Assembly: GCA_026075535.2 (NCBI GenBank)
Contig: AP026550.1
Location: 6,758,001 to 6,822,000 of the forward strand
Reading direction: 5' to 3'
DNA: 64,000 nucleotides
Source of the DNA: Tricholoma matsutake
Taxonomy: Eukaryota > Basidiomycota > Agaricomycetes > Agaricales > Tricholomataceae
In this document: positions 1 to 12,676 of the stretch, one piece after another
Position numbering within the stretch: the stretch's first letter is position 1
Layout: each line of letters starts with the position of its first letter
Program-made: the position numbers and the translations under genes
The notes under the pieces: generated by a model
Databases searched by the model: none
What the model was told of the DNA's origin: nothing
Seen by the model: only the letters and a program-made list of their open reading frames with translations

Positions 1-973
1 ATGTGGCAGCAGCCATACTCTGGACTCGACACAAGTCAAAAGTTAGCTAGGAAGAGTTCCTCTAGTCACAAGAACGGGGCTACCCATTTTTTTCTCAGGT
101 AAAACCTCACTTTATCCTATCTAAAGATTTTGGCTCATACTGTGGCTGTCGACGACATTGTCTCACTCAATAATTCTGAGGTGCTCGAACATTTATGCTA
201 GCCTCCTACCGGCCAGAGCCACCTTCCCATTAGATTCCTTCGTATTCCGGCATGTGTGCTGTGCGCCGTTCACATGTCGTAACAGATGATAGGGAGAAGT
301 AAGGGCTCTTTGCTGCTTTGGAGATTTAGACGTCATGCGCTGCGCCAGTCGACGCTCGCAGCTGAGCACCAGTGAAGCTCTGAGTCGCTGTCGACGTTTT
401 GCGCATTGCTGGCAGTTGCATCAGGAACTTGAAAAGATTCTTGTAAGTATAGGATAAGTGTTTACATAAATTATAATTATATCGATGTTTATCTTTATAA
501 AAATACAATAATATTTTTCCTGACGGTAGCTTGAAGTTGTTCAAGACTTTTCTTACTATGTGCCACGCTCGCGGTGAACTGGAACTTTCTGATTTCATCG
601 CGTTCTGGAACAATCCGGTTGGGTGTACTAGCTCTAACGTGGATGAGATGCATCGAATGCTTCCGTTCACCACATCCTCATTGTTTTTCCATCACGCGCT
701 TTCACATGTCCTAACACCAACATATGGTCGTTCCAGTAAGTTGGTCTGACTCTGACACGCAAACTCACTACAGTCACCTGCCCTGGGCCCAGTGTACGTA
801 GCATGTCGTGTCCGGCTCGCCCCATATGTATATCGTACATCGGGGCCAGCGGTAGGGGATCCCACATGGAACAGCAATGTGCAAGTGGCAAACAATCCAC
901 ATGGACTGGATGACAGAATTACAATGCACCATGAACACCGCGTCCCTGAGGTATTCTGCCGTATGCGACGAGG
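1..973. other. no recognisable gene
   Basis: Several short open frames occur on both strands, but none has a recognisable domain or a convincing chain of exons. I see only AT-rich intergenic sequence leading to the promoter of the next gene. Confidence 0.5.
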
Positions 974-980
974 TATAAAA
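974..980 (+). promoter_or_regulatory. TATA box of the Ser-rich gene
   Basis: TATAAAA lies 138 bases before the ATG at 1118 in the same orientation, a normal distance for a fungal core promoter with a short 5' leader. The assignment rests on motif and position only. Confidence 0.45.
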
Positions 981-1117
981 CCATAGATGTGCTCCCTTCC
1001 ATCAGATCTCCACGTCCATCATCAGATATTGTTCTCAAAGGTTGTTGCTAGTCAATTCATTTATGATCATACACATTGACGTGACATCTTCTAGCGGCCT
1101 CTTCCTAGCCAACCACG

Positions 1118-2158
1118 ATGCAGCCGTCGTCATCGTCATCTTCTCGATCGAAGTCCAAAGGTTTTTTCTCCCAATCGAATCGCACCGGAGAACAGCAGGT
1201 GAAGGATAGAGTCATTGGCGTCAATCCTCGATCTAATGCACAGCCTTTGCATTTTCGAAATGATGATGGACGCCAACAGCCCGAGATGCCATCCACCCAC
1301 CTGCATGATGATCCGCCACCAGCAGTTACAAAGGAAGCAGCCGTCCAAACGAGTTCTCCTCTTTCCGCGTCGTCCTCTCGTTCTCGATGGGCTTCTTTAC
1401 GTTCCCCTCATCTCCTTTCTTCCATGAGGAACGCAACTTCAGCATCAGCGGCGCAGCCCCAAAGTCCACCAGCTACTCAGCCACTGGAGGATCAACAGAC
1501 TTCAAGAGCTTGGCATCCTCAGCATTCTCCAAACGATTCCCTGCCTTTATCTTCGAAAGGGTTTCCCCTGGGAGGCCCTTCGCGTATACCAGGTCGATCA
1601 TCTTCTGCTGACAGCTGGCGTTCATCCTCCGAGGCCCCAGTCATGAAATCTGACCGATCTAGCATCGCTCGAACAGTTCCTCCACCGTTGAATATGGCTA
1701 CAGGAACTCATAACCCTGTGGTCCAACATCCTACCTCCGCATTTCGACCACAACATCGCGACTCATCATCTTCGTCTTCGTCAAGTTCTGTTCCAAGTTC
1801 TGCATTGGCTAAGTCATCCACTGCTGGTAATACAAATCCTCCACAGACGTCCGGACAAGGATATCTTTCCTGGCGAGGTACAGGTTCTTCCCATTCCACC
1901 GGCATGGTACCTGCCTTCGCTCTTGCAGTGGCTCCTCCCTCTATTCCGAGCAATGTCCAGCCACCATGGGTAACTCCTCCTCCGTCAGCTTTGCCTTCCT
2001 CTCTATCGGATTCTCAGTCAGTCAAGAGCTTTGAGACGACATCTAGTACTGCATCCACTGTACGTCCCAAGCGACGAGGGAAGAGAAGTAAGCGTCGTAG
2101 TGATGGCCCAGTTTCTGAGTCATCCGTGTCGTCGTCAAGCCCTACTAGCTCTTCCTAA
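1118..2158 (+). CDS. Ser/Pro-rich disordered protein with basic C-terminal cluster
   Basis: An uninterrupted 346-residue frame begins with the first ATG after a TATA box. The protein is dominated by Ser, Pro, Thr and Arg, with poly-Ser runs near the N-terminus (about residues 4-9) and near residue 220. A strongly basic stretch (PKRRGKRSKRR, about residues 317-327) resembles a bipartite nuclear localisation signal, and a Ser-rich tail follows. No folded domain, signal peptide or membrane segment is visible. Such composition is typical of disordered fungal regulatory or scaffold proteins, but function cannot be assigned. The long open frame in Ser-rich, moderately GC-rich sequence supports it being coding. 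A spliced 3' extension past the stop cannot be excluded. Nuclear location is inference from the basic cluster alone. Confidence 0.6.
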   Translation: MQPSSSSSSRSKSKGFFSQSNRTGEQQVKDRVIGVNPRSNAQPLHFRNDDGRQQPEMPSTHLHDDPPPAVTKEAAVQTSSPLSASSSRSRWASLRSPHLLSSMRNATSASAAQPQSPPATQPLEDQQTSRAWHPQHSPNDSLPLSSKGFPLGGPSRIPGRSSSADSWRSSSEAPVMKSDRSSIARTVPPPLNMATGTHNPVVQHPTSAFRPQHRDSSSSSSSSSVPSSALAKSSTAGNTNPPQTSGQGYLSWRGTGSSHSTGMVPAFALAVAPPSIPSNVQPPWVTPPPSALPSSLSDSQSVKSFETTSSTASTVRPKRRGKRSKRRSDGPVSESSVSSSSPTSSS

Positions 2159-3839
2159 GGCTGGTCGATTGGAGCGAGGTCAATCAATTGTACGTTCACA
2201 CTCTCAAACATTAGTGATTAAATTGCCCCATTAAGGTGTAAGCACTGTTTCTCATCTATGGTATGTATGCCTTGTTATTCATTTCTTCAGGTTACATACA
2301 CTTATTTATAGGTCATACATCTTGTCGAAGGGCCAGAGCGTGATTTCTTTGATCGTTTCTGATCATCGGACCGTGATCCTGAACGGATTGATCCATATCA
2401 CTCCCTATCAATGAAATTTGGAACGTAAAAAATCAACAGCTGGTTTGACACTCAACAGGCGTGAAGAATGGGATGGCAAATCTGTCAACAATCAGTGTCA
2501 ATATACAACCCTTCTCTTGTGAACGGCGGGTATGGCTTTTTTTTTTATCTTCATATTCTCTTCGTGTTCATACTTCCTGTGGTCTAGTGATAACTTATAT
2601 TTGCACTGGCAAGCGGACTGAGTAAGCATGTCCACGTACAGGGCGAGCCTGAGGGCACTGGCATAAGCGTGTTGACGAAGAACCACACTGAGGAACTTGG
2701 AAGCCTTAATCTTTCCAGAAGTGCGGGAAGGAGAGACTCGGAAGTGCTTACGAAGCGATAACAATCAACAGCTACTGGTCATCTTATCTACAAGCGCTTG
2801 CTCGGTTCACGCTGTCACAAGTTCTTCTCTCTTGTACATTCTCTGATTTTTTAGTCACATCTACATTCTCAGGCTTACGCCAAGCGCTTCCTTATTGCCA
2901 GCAGTTCTTTGCCAGGCATGCGAACAATCCGGCCTATATGCGTGGCAGTTCTTGAGCAGTGTTTCTGATATTGAGTAAGGGGTGCAAGGCTCCATAATCA
3001 CAGAACGACTTCACAGCAAAGCCGAAGACCGTTTTTGCGATTCTACTTTCAAGGCCCAATATCTCTACCGATGGGAACATGACAGCTTGTGTACGTCTAA
3101 TACAATGGTTGTGCCACTGAGTGACTTGCTTCGACAGCGAAGTTCCAAGCCCTTTAGCGGGTTTTCCGCCATGGATTGCCGTCCCGCGAGTCGGAAGTTG
3201 ATCTCGCTTATGCACAAGCCTTTAATAAACCTTATGTAATAGACACGAATCAACTGTTTTTGGAAGGTGCCGAGCCAAAGTCAAACCATGCTCAAGCACT
3301 TATTCCTGCTCCACGGCGCCATCACAACGGCTGCACATGCCCTTCCTCAGCCATGGTTGCTTGCAAGATTGACTGACTTCCTTTCTGGTTTTACATGCTT
3401 TCACATCATCTTTGTTGTGTACAGTTCTGCTTTTTTTTTTAATTGCAAGCGCGCTACAGTTGACATAAGCTGATGTTGGCAGCTCAGAATATTATTATTC
3501 TAATACGGGAAGTAGTAGTTAACCATTTGAATATTATTTATTATTTTAGCCAAGATAATTATGTAGTAAATTTACACAACGGAACAAATGACCTGGAACA
3601 ATCATACGTTCCGTCATCACCATCCCAGGAACCTCGGACTCAAAAAAATCACGTCAAGTCAAGCTATCGTCCAGGTCCAATCTCATATGAGTTTAGCGGT
3701 TTACTATAGCCATTCGACTACAGTACAATACAGTACAACAGTTTGACAACAGTAGTAGGAATTCATGTATCAATGTCACGCGCCCTTCGAATTCAGATCT
3801 CAGTACACACGAACGAGAGCCAATTGAAATACTCAACGG
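2159..3839. other. intergenic, nothing recognised
   Basis: Between the Ser-rich gene and the anoctamin gene there are only short open frames without recognisable domains and AT-rich stretches. No repeat or RNA gene was recognised. Confidence 0.45.
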
Positions 3840-6673
3840 TCAAACCTCCTTTGAAATCCTCATTATCTCTTCCAGGCCCTCGTCATTATCCCAGAACCTC
3901 ACACATGGATCACCGCCGCTATTCTCATCTTCATACTCTCCATTCGCTGCTTTCCCATTCTCATTACGCCCACCGATATCCCTTGTTTCCAGCTCCTGAA
4001 CACTTTCCACGCTGTCCACCGGGTCCAAACCCGTCCTCGCCACGCCCTCCACTCCTCCTAACCCCCTCAAAAACCTCTCCTTCACCTCCCTCTCCTCTCG
4101 CTCCCACACCGTCACTTCCTCACAGCCTGTCAACACCACCCGCCGTACCACATGCCTCACTACAGCCCTCATCAATATCGCCCCATGGCTCGCCGCAAGC
4201 GCTACCAATAACGCCGTCATCAACAGCTCTCCCTTCCGCCCCGCCCCTACCCCACTATCCTTGCTTCCAACTGCACATATAGCCGCATCACTCGGAAAAT
4301 ACCCTGCGGGTACACACATATGCATCTGCCTTTCGACTTCTGCGTTATGGGCACGGTTAGCAGCAGAAGCGATATACCCCTTCAGGGGGTGGAACAAGTA
4401 CACAAGAGCGGCATTTGTCAGTGCACCGAGCCAAGTGAGGAAGGTCAGCGCCTCAAGCCAGGGCCCGATCGTGTCTGTCCGCTTGGGGACAGGCCGGCGG
4501 TGGTGTACGGTTATCTTGAACGCGTCAGAGCGCAATTCGAGGAAGTTGTTTAAGAGCGCCATCGCTGTGTGGTCGTAAACAGACCAGATATGATCAGTAA
4601 TGACTTTGGGCTCAAGTGTTTTGGGTAAAAGCAGAAGAAGGAAGGGCCAAGTTGGGAAGAGAAAAGAGAAGAGAAGAGGACAGGGAGACACCCACCCCCG
4701 GCCAACGGCCAAATTGCACTCCACAACACGACATATCCAAATTGCGTCACCATCTCACTATAGTCGCCGAAGAGCTCGTATTCAGGCAACTCAGCCTCCT
4801 CCCTTACTCGATCCAGAAATACGCGTTCTGCCATCCCGCCTTTTTCCTGCTCGTCTTCAAACACTACGCGTTTCTTACGCGGACTGGGCGCGGGAGTGGT
4901 GGTACCCGTGCTTGTGCCCATGTGTGAGTGCAAGTGGATACTTGAGTTCCTGCGGGTACTTGAGCCCTTAGTATTACCCGACCTGGGGTACGAAGACTTG
5001 GAGGGGAAATACCGTTCCCGGAAGTGCTGTACGAATCGTAGCACAAACGGGAGGCCGACCTCCGTAAGCGTATCCATGACCTGGTTCGTCACCGTATAGG
5101 CAAACATCTGCTCTCTCAGACGGCCGGGGTTAAGCCTGTGCCGCGCATTGGCTATGTCCATGTCCCAGAAAGCCGCAGCGGCGTTCAATGTGGTGGACAC
5201 AGTAGTGTTGATGTTAGCAGTGTCAGCGCTAGTTCTAGTAGCAGAAACCCCACCTAGGCGAGCAGTCTCTGCGAACAACCAGCTTTGCACCGAGCGCATT
5301 ACGTCCTCTCCGAACGGGACATAGACAAATGCGCTCAGTGCGAGGCCGAGGTAAGCTACGACCGCAGCGAGGGTGAAGGATTTGAGAGTGAGTGAGGCGT
5401 CATGTGTGGAGTGGTGTGCGTGGTTCTCCCACGAAGTGAGCTTTTCGGCGAGGAGCTGGTAGAGCGACAGGAACCGGGGGACAAGAATAACAAAAAGGAG
5501 GGTCGGGGAGAAGGCCTGTAGGATTGCGCATGTTAAATAAGGGCTCTGGATGTAGGTTAGGTGTAAAGTTAGGAAAGGACATACAATGTACTTGTGCCCA
5601 GGACCTGTATACAACTCCATCACGAAGGCCTCCAGCACGAATATTCCCGTTAACAGTGCCGCCAGTATCCCAGCAAACACCATTATCACTGGTACGCTTG
5701 CCAAGACCCGTAATTCACGCCGCCACCATGGGAGACCTGGGTTGTACTGGGCCCGATTCTTTTCGACACGATCCGCGCCACGGGTGCCGAAACGGAGTGC
5801 GAGGACGTGTTCGTGAGCACGCCACCATTCGACAAAGGTGAGGGCCCAGAGAAAGAGAAGGAAGGAGTAGAGAGGGGAGTATTCGTATGCATAGGAGGTG
5901 GAAGAGGTGGAGGTCCAGGTGGAAAGGAGGGAGAAAAGGAGACCGAGACCTGCAGGGAAAACGAGAGCTTTCGTGTATGACGAGAGGAAGGCGAAATACA
6001 GTGCAACGGCGTCTCCAAACTGCATCAAGGTATTAATAATGTTTTAATGACGAATACCCATCAGGATATTGCAGCTCACCTGTTCACGGATTCTGGCAAG
6101 CTCGACAGAGGCAATTTGACGCGGTGTCCAAGTGCGGATCCACGAATCGTTGAAGGGACGATTGTGCAGAGGGAAGACGGACTCGACGAGGTCCCAATTG
6201 GGGGACCCTGGTGTGACGCCTAACCCACCATCTGCAGGAGTGTAAGTGATATAAGCATGGACGAGACGCAGGCGCTCTGCAGGCGATAATGGTATTGCAG
6301 AAACATCATCGAGAAGTGGTTTTATGGGGAGGCCTGATATAAAATCAACATGTCTGTAGTAAAGTATCATGAAATTTGATAAGCCAAAAACAAATGAACC
6401 GCACCGTTCACGTTTAACGAGTTTGTGCACACGATGTATGGGGCACGACACGAAAACAAGAAGATGGCCTAAAGACTCTCCTCGTCGTCCAACGGCACGT
6501 AGACCACCCTGGGTGAGTGTGTCGATTAGACGAGAGTACTGCTGCTCCGCCTTGCGGGCGTCATCCTTGATTTGGAGTTTGGAAACGCTGGTTTGCTTAG
6601 TTGCACGGAAGGCAATGACAAGGTCGACGTCCACGTCGAGCGCTTTATCAGGGTTCAGTTTTGGGGATGCCAT
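3840..6673 (-). CDS. anoctamin / TMEM16-family membrane protein (Ist2-like)
   Basis: Five exons, joined in frame, give 840 residues: 6673-6405, 6353-6080, 6019-5585, 5515-4696 and 4564-3840. All junctions are GT...AG with introns of 51, 60, 69 and 131 nt, and the exon total is exactly divisible by three. The N-terminal part (residues 1-180) is a soluble region. It leads into the family hallmark FGDAVALYFAFLSSYTK and a series of hydrophobic segments. The conserved block SEMVTQFGYVVLWSAIWPLA is followed by ALLNNFLELRSDAFK, where anoctamins have their best conserved motif, and a long charged tail follows. Known family members are lipid scramblases or ion channels; the fungal relative Ist2 tethers endoplasmic reticulum to plasma membrane. 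ER-cortex location here is inferred from Ist2. The start at 6673 is the first ATG giving a family-like N-terminus. Confidence 0.88.
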
Positions 6674-8209
6674 GGTGAACGGTTGGCTGCTTGTCACGGA
6701 GCCGTGAAGCGCCAGGAAAGCGCCGCGATCACATGATATTTGGCGCTTTCCGACGGCGCTCAGTCGTCTTCCACGGATGAACGTTGAACAGTTGAACAAT
6801 TACAAACTTGCAAACTAAAAGCTCTATGTCATCACTCGAAGCCCTCCTTATCACAACCCGTACATCAACATGAAGGATGCTGGCCGTACTAAGTAGAGGT
6901 ATTTCCTGTGATAGTCGAGAAGTTACATGCTTTACGCATTTTAAAGGAGACATCAACACGTTGTAAGTGGGGAAACACAGCTGCAACGATAAGGTCTGAT
7001 TCCTCCCAGACGACAATGCCTATCTGGTGCTTGATGAAATAACACGCAGTAAGTACTAAGCAGATCACTTGTGTGATTGCAGTGACTGAAGGTCCATGTA
7101 TATAGCCAGGCGTCACAAAGCAGAGTGAGCGAAGATTTAGCACAACACTGTTCAGAACTATCTATGGGAAGAATAACATTCCCAAGAAAGCAAAAGGATA
7201 TTCAAACACTTACAGGTGACAAACATCATGCGATTACAGTGTCGATTGCAACTGTTCTCATGAAGCTCATCACATTTTCCATTCCCTTCTCTAGCTTCCA
7301 GTCATCTCCAATCACAAACTCGCGAAGGCGGAGGAGCTTGAGTTGAGATTCTGGATGTTGGAAAGTATTTAGAACTGGGGGATCTTACTGTAAGCGAATC
7401 CAGATAGTATCCAATGGGCCTGGCATATGACACCTTGATTATTGTATCGGCTATCAGTTTGTATTACTATACATCTTATAAGCATCGTTCCTAATTTGAA
7501 AAATTTCAGCTTACGCGGCCGGCAGGAGACTAGCTGCTATGAGTCCGAAACATTCACTCGCCAGTGACTCGCCTTCTGCTATGCAAGGTGATTGGCATGA
7601 ATCGTTTGTTAGCCTACCCCCAATGCTATTAGGGATCCACTCACTTATACTATAGCAGTAAACAGACTCCGGAGTCCGAGTCAGCTACCTATGATATAAA
7701 GTTGGCCTATACTTAATCCATGGCCAGTGGATCATGAGGAGGGATGTCTTTGCGGAATGGACTAAGATGCCAAATGTGCCCCAGCAGAGTGAGGTCATGG
7801 CTACCCATCCTGCACCTATGAAACCAAGGGCGTGGATTGTCTAAGTATCTTAGTAGGTCATGAGCCCTGCGCATAGATTTTCAATGCAGTGCGACGTGCT
7901 TCACTGGTGCTTTAATGCTTACACTTTGCCCTCTCACTGGCAGAAAGGTCTCCATGACGGGTACAGCAGGGTGTCGGTCTGTTTTCAAGGCTTCTGTTTT
8001 ATGTAACATCTAGACACTGGCCTTGTGATAGCAACAGCAAGACGGAAAGACAAGATCACATTGGAGTTGAATCCATATTCTGGGAAGTAAAACCCAGGCT
8101 AAAAGTAAGTAGTTGAATACAACGATCATCGATGGAGAAGATAGAACTACCACAAGAATTCAAAGCGACAACTCGACGGACTCGGAGCACTATAATAACT
8201 ACAGCGAAT
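6674..8209. other. intergenic, nothing recognised
   Basis: This is the divergent upstream region of the anoctamin gene and the downstream region of the EF-hand gene. Only short unrelated open frames are seen, with no recognisable repeat or RNA gene. Confidence 0.45.
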
Positions 8210-8904
8210 TTACGCCTTGAGGTTAAGAGCCTCATCCTTGGTAAGGTACCCGACGTTCAAAGTGTCGAATTTTGCCCATTGTTTTGCTAGCAGCGCGTCG
8301 GTCTCGCCGCTGGAGGTAGAGCGCACCGGACTGTTGCGCCATTCATCGAGTGTTATTTTGCCGTCCTTGTTTGTGTCAGTGATATCAAAAAGGTTGCTGT
8401 AAAACAATAACGTTTTCGATCCCAAACGGTGAACCGGACTGGAATCACCTACCTCGATTCATTATCATTTCTAGAAAAGAAGAACTCATGAGCGCCTTCA
8501 CACGTAAAAAAAATACCGACATACACGGAAGTTCTCTTCGAGTTCACAGACTGCTCGTCCTTAGGGGCCCGACGCCTCCTGCAGCCACCATCGCAGTTGC
8601 ACCCGAAGATGTTGCTGTGAGGAGTGTCAACAACACAGGAATTGAAATCGAGTGACTATGCATACCAGGGTCCATAGCCACAATAAGGTGTACATGGTGT
8701 GCCATCCAGACAATAGTTACTAGACGAGCAAGGGCAACAGACCGCGGGCTCAGGACTGATAGAAGAATCGAAAGCCACTGCTGTACCCTGCGCGAAAAAA
8801 ATTGCCATCAGACGATGGAAGGAGAGAGCAATCTCGCAACATACCAACACAGACACAGATACGGCGCAGGCTGCTAGAACAGCAGAGAGAACAGAGATTT
8901 TCAT
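8210..8904 (-). CDS. small secreted Cys-rich EF-hand protein
   Basis: Five exons (8904-8845, 8787-8666, 8614-8525, 8470-8453, 8396-8210) encode 158 residues; introns are 51-57 nt and the coding sum is a multiple of three. The first exon is a clean signal peptide (MKISVLSAVLAACAVSVSVL), so the protein probably enters the secretory pathway. A Cys-rich segment (about residues 34-72, with CCPC and CNCDGGC motifs) follows. Next comes a canonical EF-hand loop, DTNKDGKITLDE (residues 104-115), with all calcium-coordinating positions present. A second, degenerate EF-like segment lies near FDTLNVGYLTKDE. Exon 4 is only 18 nt. Secreted small Cys-rich proteins are common in fungi, but the exact role is unknown. 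Calcium binding follows from the motif; extracellular action is inferred. Confidence 0.78.
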
Positions 8905-10732
8905 CTTGGACGAGGTGAAGTGCTAGATAGAACCAGTGCTTGTGCGATTGGATTTATGGGTAGCAAGGGGGTGATTGATGTGCTGCTTTTAATGCATTCA
9001 CTATGGTCGGTGTTTTAAGTCTGGAATATATTGTAAACCCAAAATCCATATTCAAACAAAGACCTAGGAGTAGTGGCGGTCAAAGATGTCAACAGCGATT
9101 CAAGATGGAGATTCGGAAGGGTTCAACAACGTTGATGTCCGCTTGAATCGTCAAGAAATAACTTTGAATTGACTAGGCAGTTCAACAATAGGAGTCATTT
9201 CGAGGCAGCCCCTAAGTCTTTCGTAGACGTAAAGTATAGAAGACGATTCACAAACTACATTACATAATGAGAGTTGCGTAACGATCTTCACACGAATCGC
9301 CCAAGTCGTAGCTTGAATCGACTTCTGGATCGTCACGCGTCTTCTTTGCCGGTTATTACATAGAGCCAGTGCCCCATAAACCCCATCCTCTGCATCAAAT
9401 GAAAGAAGAGAACATCCGTCCAGTTGCAAGAACTTGCCACCGTTGCTGCCATAGAATACTTTTTTCGAACCCTAACCCTGTATGATAGTTGGCTGAATAT
9501 TTATCCTTGGGTGGGAATGAGCTTAGCGCCTCCGTGCTTAGTGGTACCATATCTATTTGCAATCAAACAGAAAATTGGCCACCCTTGAGAGTCAATGTCG
9601 TCAAGAACTCCTGATATTTATCTAACTAACATTCCTTGTAATGGGGCTATGATTAGTAGGAAGAAAACATTTAATTAACCTCGAGGTGGCATTATGTGAC
9701 CACTAAAAAATTGGCCCATCTTGGCCCATCCCGCTCACGTTTTGAGTGAGGGGATGGAACAGAGAAAAAATATACCTTGCGAGGGAGTTGTTGGGGCACC
9801 ATCATCCCCGTCGTCGTCCCCATCGTCGTCCCCGTGTTATGCCGCGGTTCATCGTCGTCGGCCTGTTGGGTCGTCTCTGCTTCATTGGCGTCTCGACTCT
9901 CCACAGGCTGCTGTATCGTCCTGAGCACGTCATCGGTGGTCGTTGTGTCCGTTATTCCCATCCCACGGCCACGGCGTCGCCTCCCCAGCACACCACATAT
10001 CCACCCCGCGAGCAGTCGCTCGCAGCAGTGGTGGTGGTTGCTGTTCTGAGAGATGTGACAGTCAGTGGTGGTTGTAGCACGGGTGTGGTGCGTACCTCCC
10101 AGCACCCTCCAGCTGTGGTCTCTGCTCCCCATGGTTGTTCAAGTCCTTCTTGATCGGGCGTCAGTGGGCCGTAACCTACAAAATAAACATTGTGGTTAGT
10201 TACAAGAATGAAAAAAAAAAACCTATTAGTGCTTTGGGTCTTTGATAACATGAGCGACATTTGTCGAACACGTAAAACGCGTTTGACCTAGCACATTTAC
10301 AGTCACGAGGGTTGCCATTGACTCAGGTCAAATGAGTGCAGTGGTGTGGAAGTCATTGGTTACGGAGAAGCTTAAGGTGATGATCGATGAGGGCGAGAGG
10401 AGGGCGTCGTCATGGAGGATCGATAATGGTAACTTGGTAAGACGGTGCTACGGTAATATTCAACGCTTGTTAGAAAATTGATATGAAAACGTCCAAAATT
10501 TATATTATTTACTTTTACTAAGTATGCTCACCTCAGTCAGCGTAGAACGGACTGAGGTGCTACTACGACGCAGGCAGGTATTTACAGTGTAAGTAACTAG
10601 GGCAATAGCCATCTAAACGAATGTAGGGACAATTGGATTGTATATCAGTAAAATACCAAATGTCCATACGAAAACCGTGTAAACTTTACATCGACGCGTC
10701 CCGGTGTGTATTCCAACACCTCAAGCTCAAGG
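8905..10732. other. intergenic with low-complexity GC-rich segment
   Basis: No gene could be supported. The segment around 9770-10130 is GC-rich and repetitive, giving overlapping open frames on both strands with His/Thr- or Ser/Val-rich translations that look compositional. The rest is AT-rich. Confidence 0.4.
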
Positions 10733-12115
10733 CTAGTGTGTTTCATTGTAGTCCTGAGACAGGCGTTTCCTATAACGCTCCTCCCAGCCTGCTTCTCCTA
10801 ATTTTACATCCGACCAGCCCAGTCTCCTGATAGTTCGCTCCATATCTCTGCCGTTATAGTAAAGATGACCACCCTTAGGGTGATCCATCAGGCGTGGTCT
10901 TGTATCATCCTTGGAACCATCAACCTTAAAGATCGAGGGCTCTGATTCAGATTCAGGGACGTGATAGAGACGGCCTTCAGTAAAGTACAAGGGTGCTCTT
11001 GAAAAATGACGGTAGCCAAGGGACTGAAGAGGAAGAGCGGGAACTCCTGGAGATGCAAGGGACTTAGCACGACCTTTTTTACAAAACGTAATGATGTTCT
11101 AACCGTCGTTGAACGTTTTTACCGAGTATTCGCTCACTGAGGCTTCACCGTGCCGTGTGCGATACGCTGCAACAATGTTCCGCCAATGTAATGAAAGCGC
11201 TCGATTTCCGATCCTTGGGCTGCCAAAGACCGCGAGCTTCAGACGCAGGGAAGTTGGCAGAAATGAGCTGGAAGGATGGTTTTCCTGATTCATCATGACA
11301 TCTAGGGCGAGCAGGTAACACATCACTGCTCCCAAACTGTGCCCTGTAAAAACTATCTCCTCTACAGCATATTCACTGAGAGCTCTGGACATAGCCTCCA
11401 GCACAAGGGATCGTGCCCCGCTGTACATCTTCCAAAATCCCGCGTGTACAGCACACTTGTCTCCGGCAGGGTATTTTATCAGTCGAATATCCAAGTTGTA
11501 GAGCGCCTGTGCAGTAGCAGCAGTACCCGAAAAGACAATGACAAGCTGTTTCGGCTCTACTCGAACGGCGACATATCCTTCGACTTCTGCAACTTTCCCA
11601 CAAAATGCGGAGACTAGATTTGATCCCTGCAGAGCATCATAGCCATGAAGTGGGAAATCAGGTTGACAGAGCTTCGTCATATTTCTCCATATGAATGGAG
11701 AGAGGTGTCCATGGGCAACTTCTGCAAACTGTCCAATTTCGGATAACTCTTGCTGCAGTTCGATGGTGGCTAGATCAGAGCAAGTGAGTATACGAGAAGA
11801 ATGTGTGGCCACGAGCTTGGAGACCCAGCGAAAGTTCTCGCTGGTTTCAGATGCATACATGCGAAGCTGGGCATCGGACAATGAAGGAGTCGAAGAGAGT
11901 CTGAACCAGCGGAACATAGAGTAGAATCTTGCTTCCTTGGGTGCGGATTTGAGAGAAGAGGTGTTGTTAGATGCCTTCTCCGCCTTTGAACTTTGTGAAC
12001 ACATCAGATTCGATATGGGAAAAAAAAAGGAACAAGCGCCCATGGTACATGACTCTTTGGGCGAGAACGTTTTGAGACTCGGATCTTCCATGAGGCCTGA
12101 GGCCTGATCTTCCAT
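10733..12115 (-). CDS. class 3 (alpha/beta hydrolase) lipase-like protein
   Basis: Two exons (12115-11104 and 11046-10733; 57-nt intron starting GTTAGA) encode 441 residues. The nucleophile elbow GHSLGA places the catalytic Ser at residue 260, and the oxyanion-hole strand VIVFSGTA is at about 192-199. The motif FNDGVPALP gives the catalytic Asp at 337, with its Gly codon split by the intron. GGHLYYNG supplies the likely catalytic His at 398. This order and spacing match class 3 lipases (triacylglycerol lipase/feruloyl esterase fold), which hydrolyse carboxylic esters. There is no convincing signal peptide: the N-terminus is Ser/Lys-rich, with a hydrophobic patch at residues 29-38. It may therefore be intracellular, or a later ATG (residue 25) may be used. 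The substrate is not predictable from sequence. Confidence 0.85.
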
Positions 12116-12676
12116 GCTCCTGGATAGTCCTGCATAGTAGTATGGACTTTACATGAATCCCATCTGTTCAGAATCACAACTTTGGGGAAATGGCCACTGC
12201 CAACCTTGGACGTCGCTTACGCAGCTTAAAGCTACGCTTCAAAAAAGGTCCACAAATGGACCACTCATCGAAGAACCTCTGGTCGCAGATCTAGACCTCA
12301 CAAACTGCTTGGCCGGCGATGCGGCAGTGTCTTGTATCTAGAGGTGAGTCTGTCTGACGCAGCACGCGGTTTCAATTTTAAACATGCCGAACGTTGAACG
12401 TTATTCCACGATAATGTCCTGGTTCATCTCAACACAACTACCACTGGTTGCAAGTGATATCATAGTAGGTTATTGTGGATGGGACATGCGAAGAAGCGTA
12501 CTTCAAAGGTTGATCGCAGTCAAAGCATGGCTTGCATCATTAGAGTAGTTCATAACATCAGCACAACTGTATGAGCTAGGATACTGAATAATACTCTCTT
12601 AATATGCATATTCTTCCTAACGTTTGCATGCTTCCTGTTTCAAGTGTATAAAGCCATATCGAAGCGTACTACACCT
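12116..12676. other. intergenic, nothing recognised
   Basis: A short AT-rich spacer between the lipase start and the F-box-like gene end. No feature was recognised. Confidence 0.4.

Noticed and set aside
326..673. 115-codon minus-strand frame near the window start
   Set aside because: AT-rich, no recognisable domain, and a comparable frame overlaps on the other strand.
3743..4282. 179-codon plus-strand Pro/Ser/His-rich frame
   Set aside because: Antisense shadow of the last anoctamin exon, which has clear family homology on the minus strand.
9468..9480. telomere-like CCCTAACCCT
   Set aside because: Under two repeat units, isolated in gene-bearing DNA; chance occurrence.
9692..10132. 146-codon minus-strand frame, His/Thr-rich
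   Set aside because: Overlaps long frames on the other strand, has low-complexity composition and no recognisable domain or splice context.
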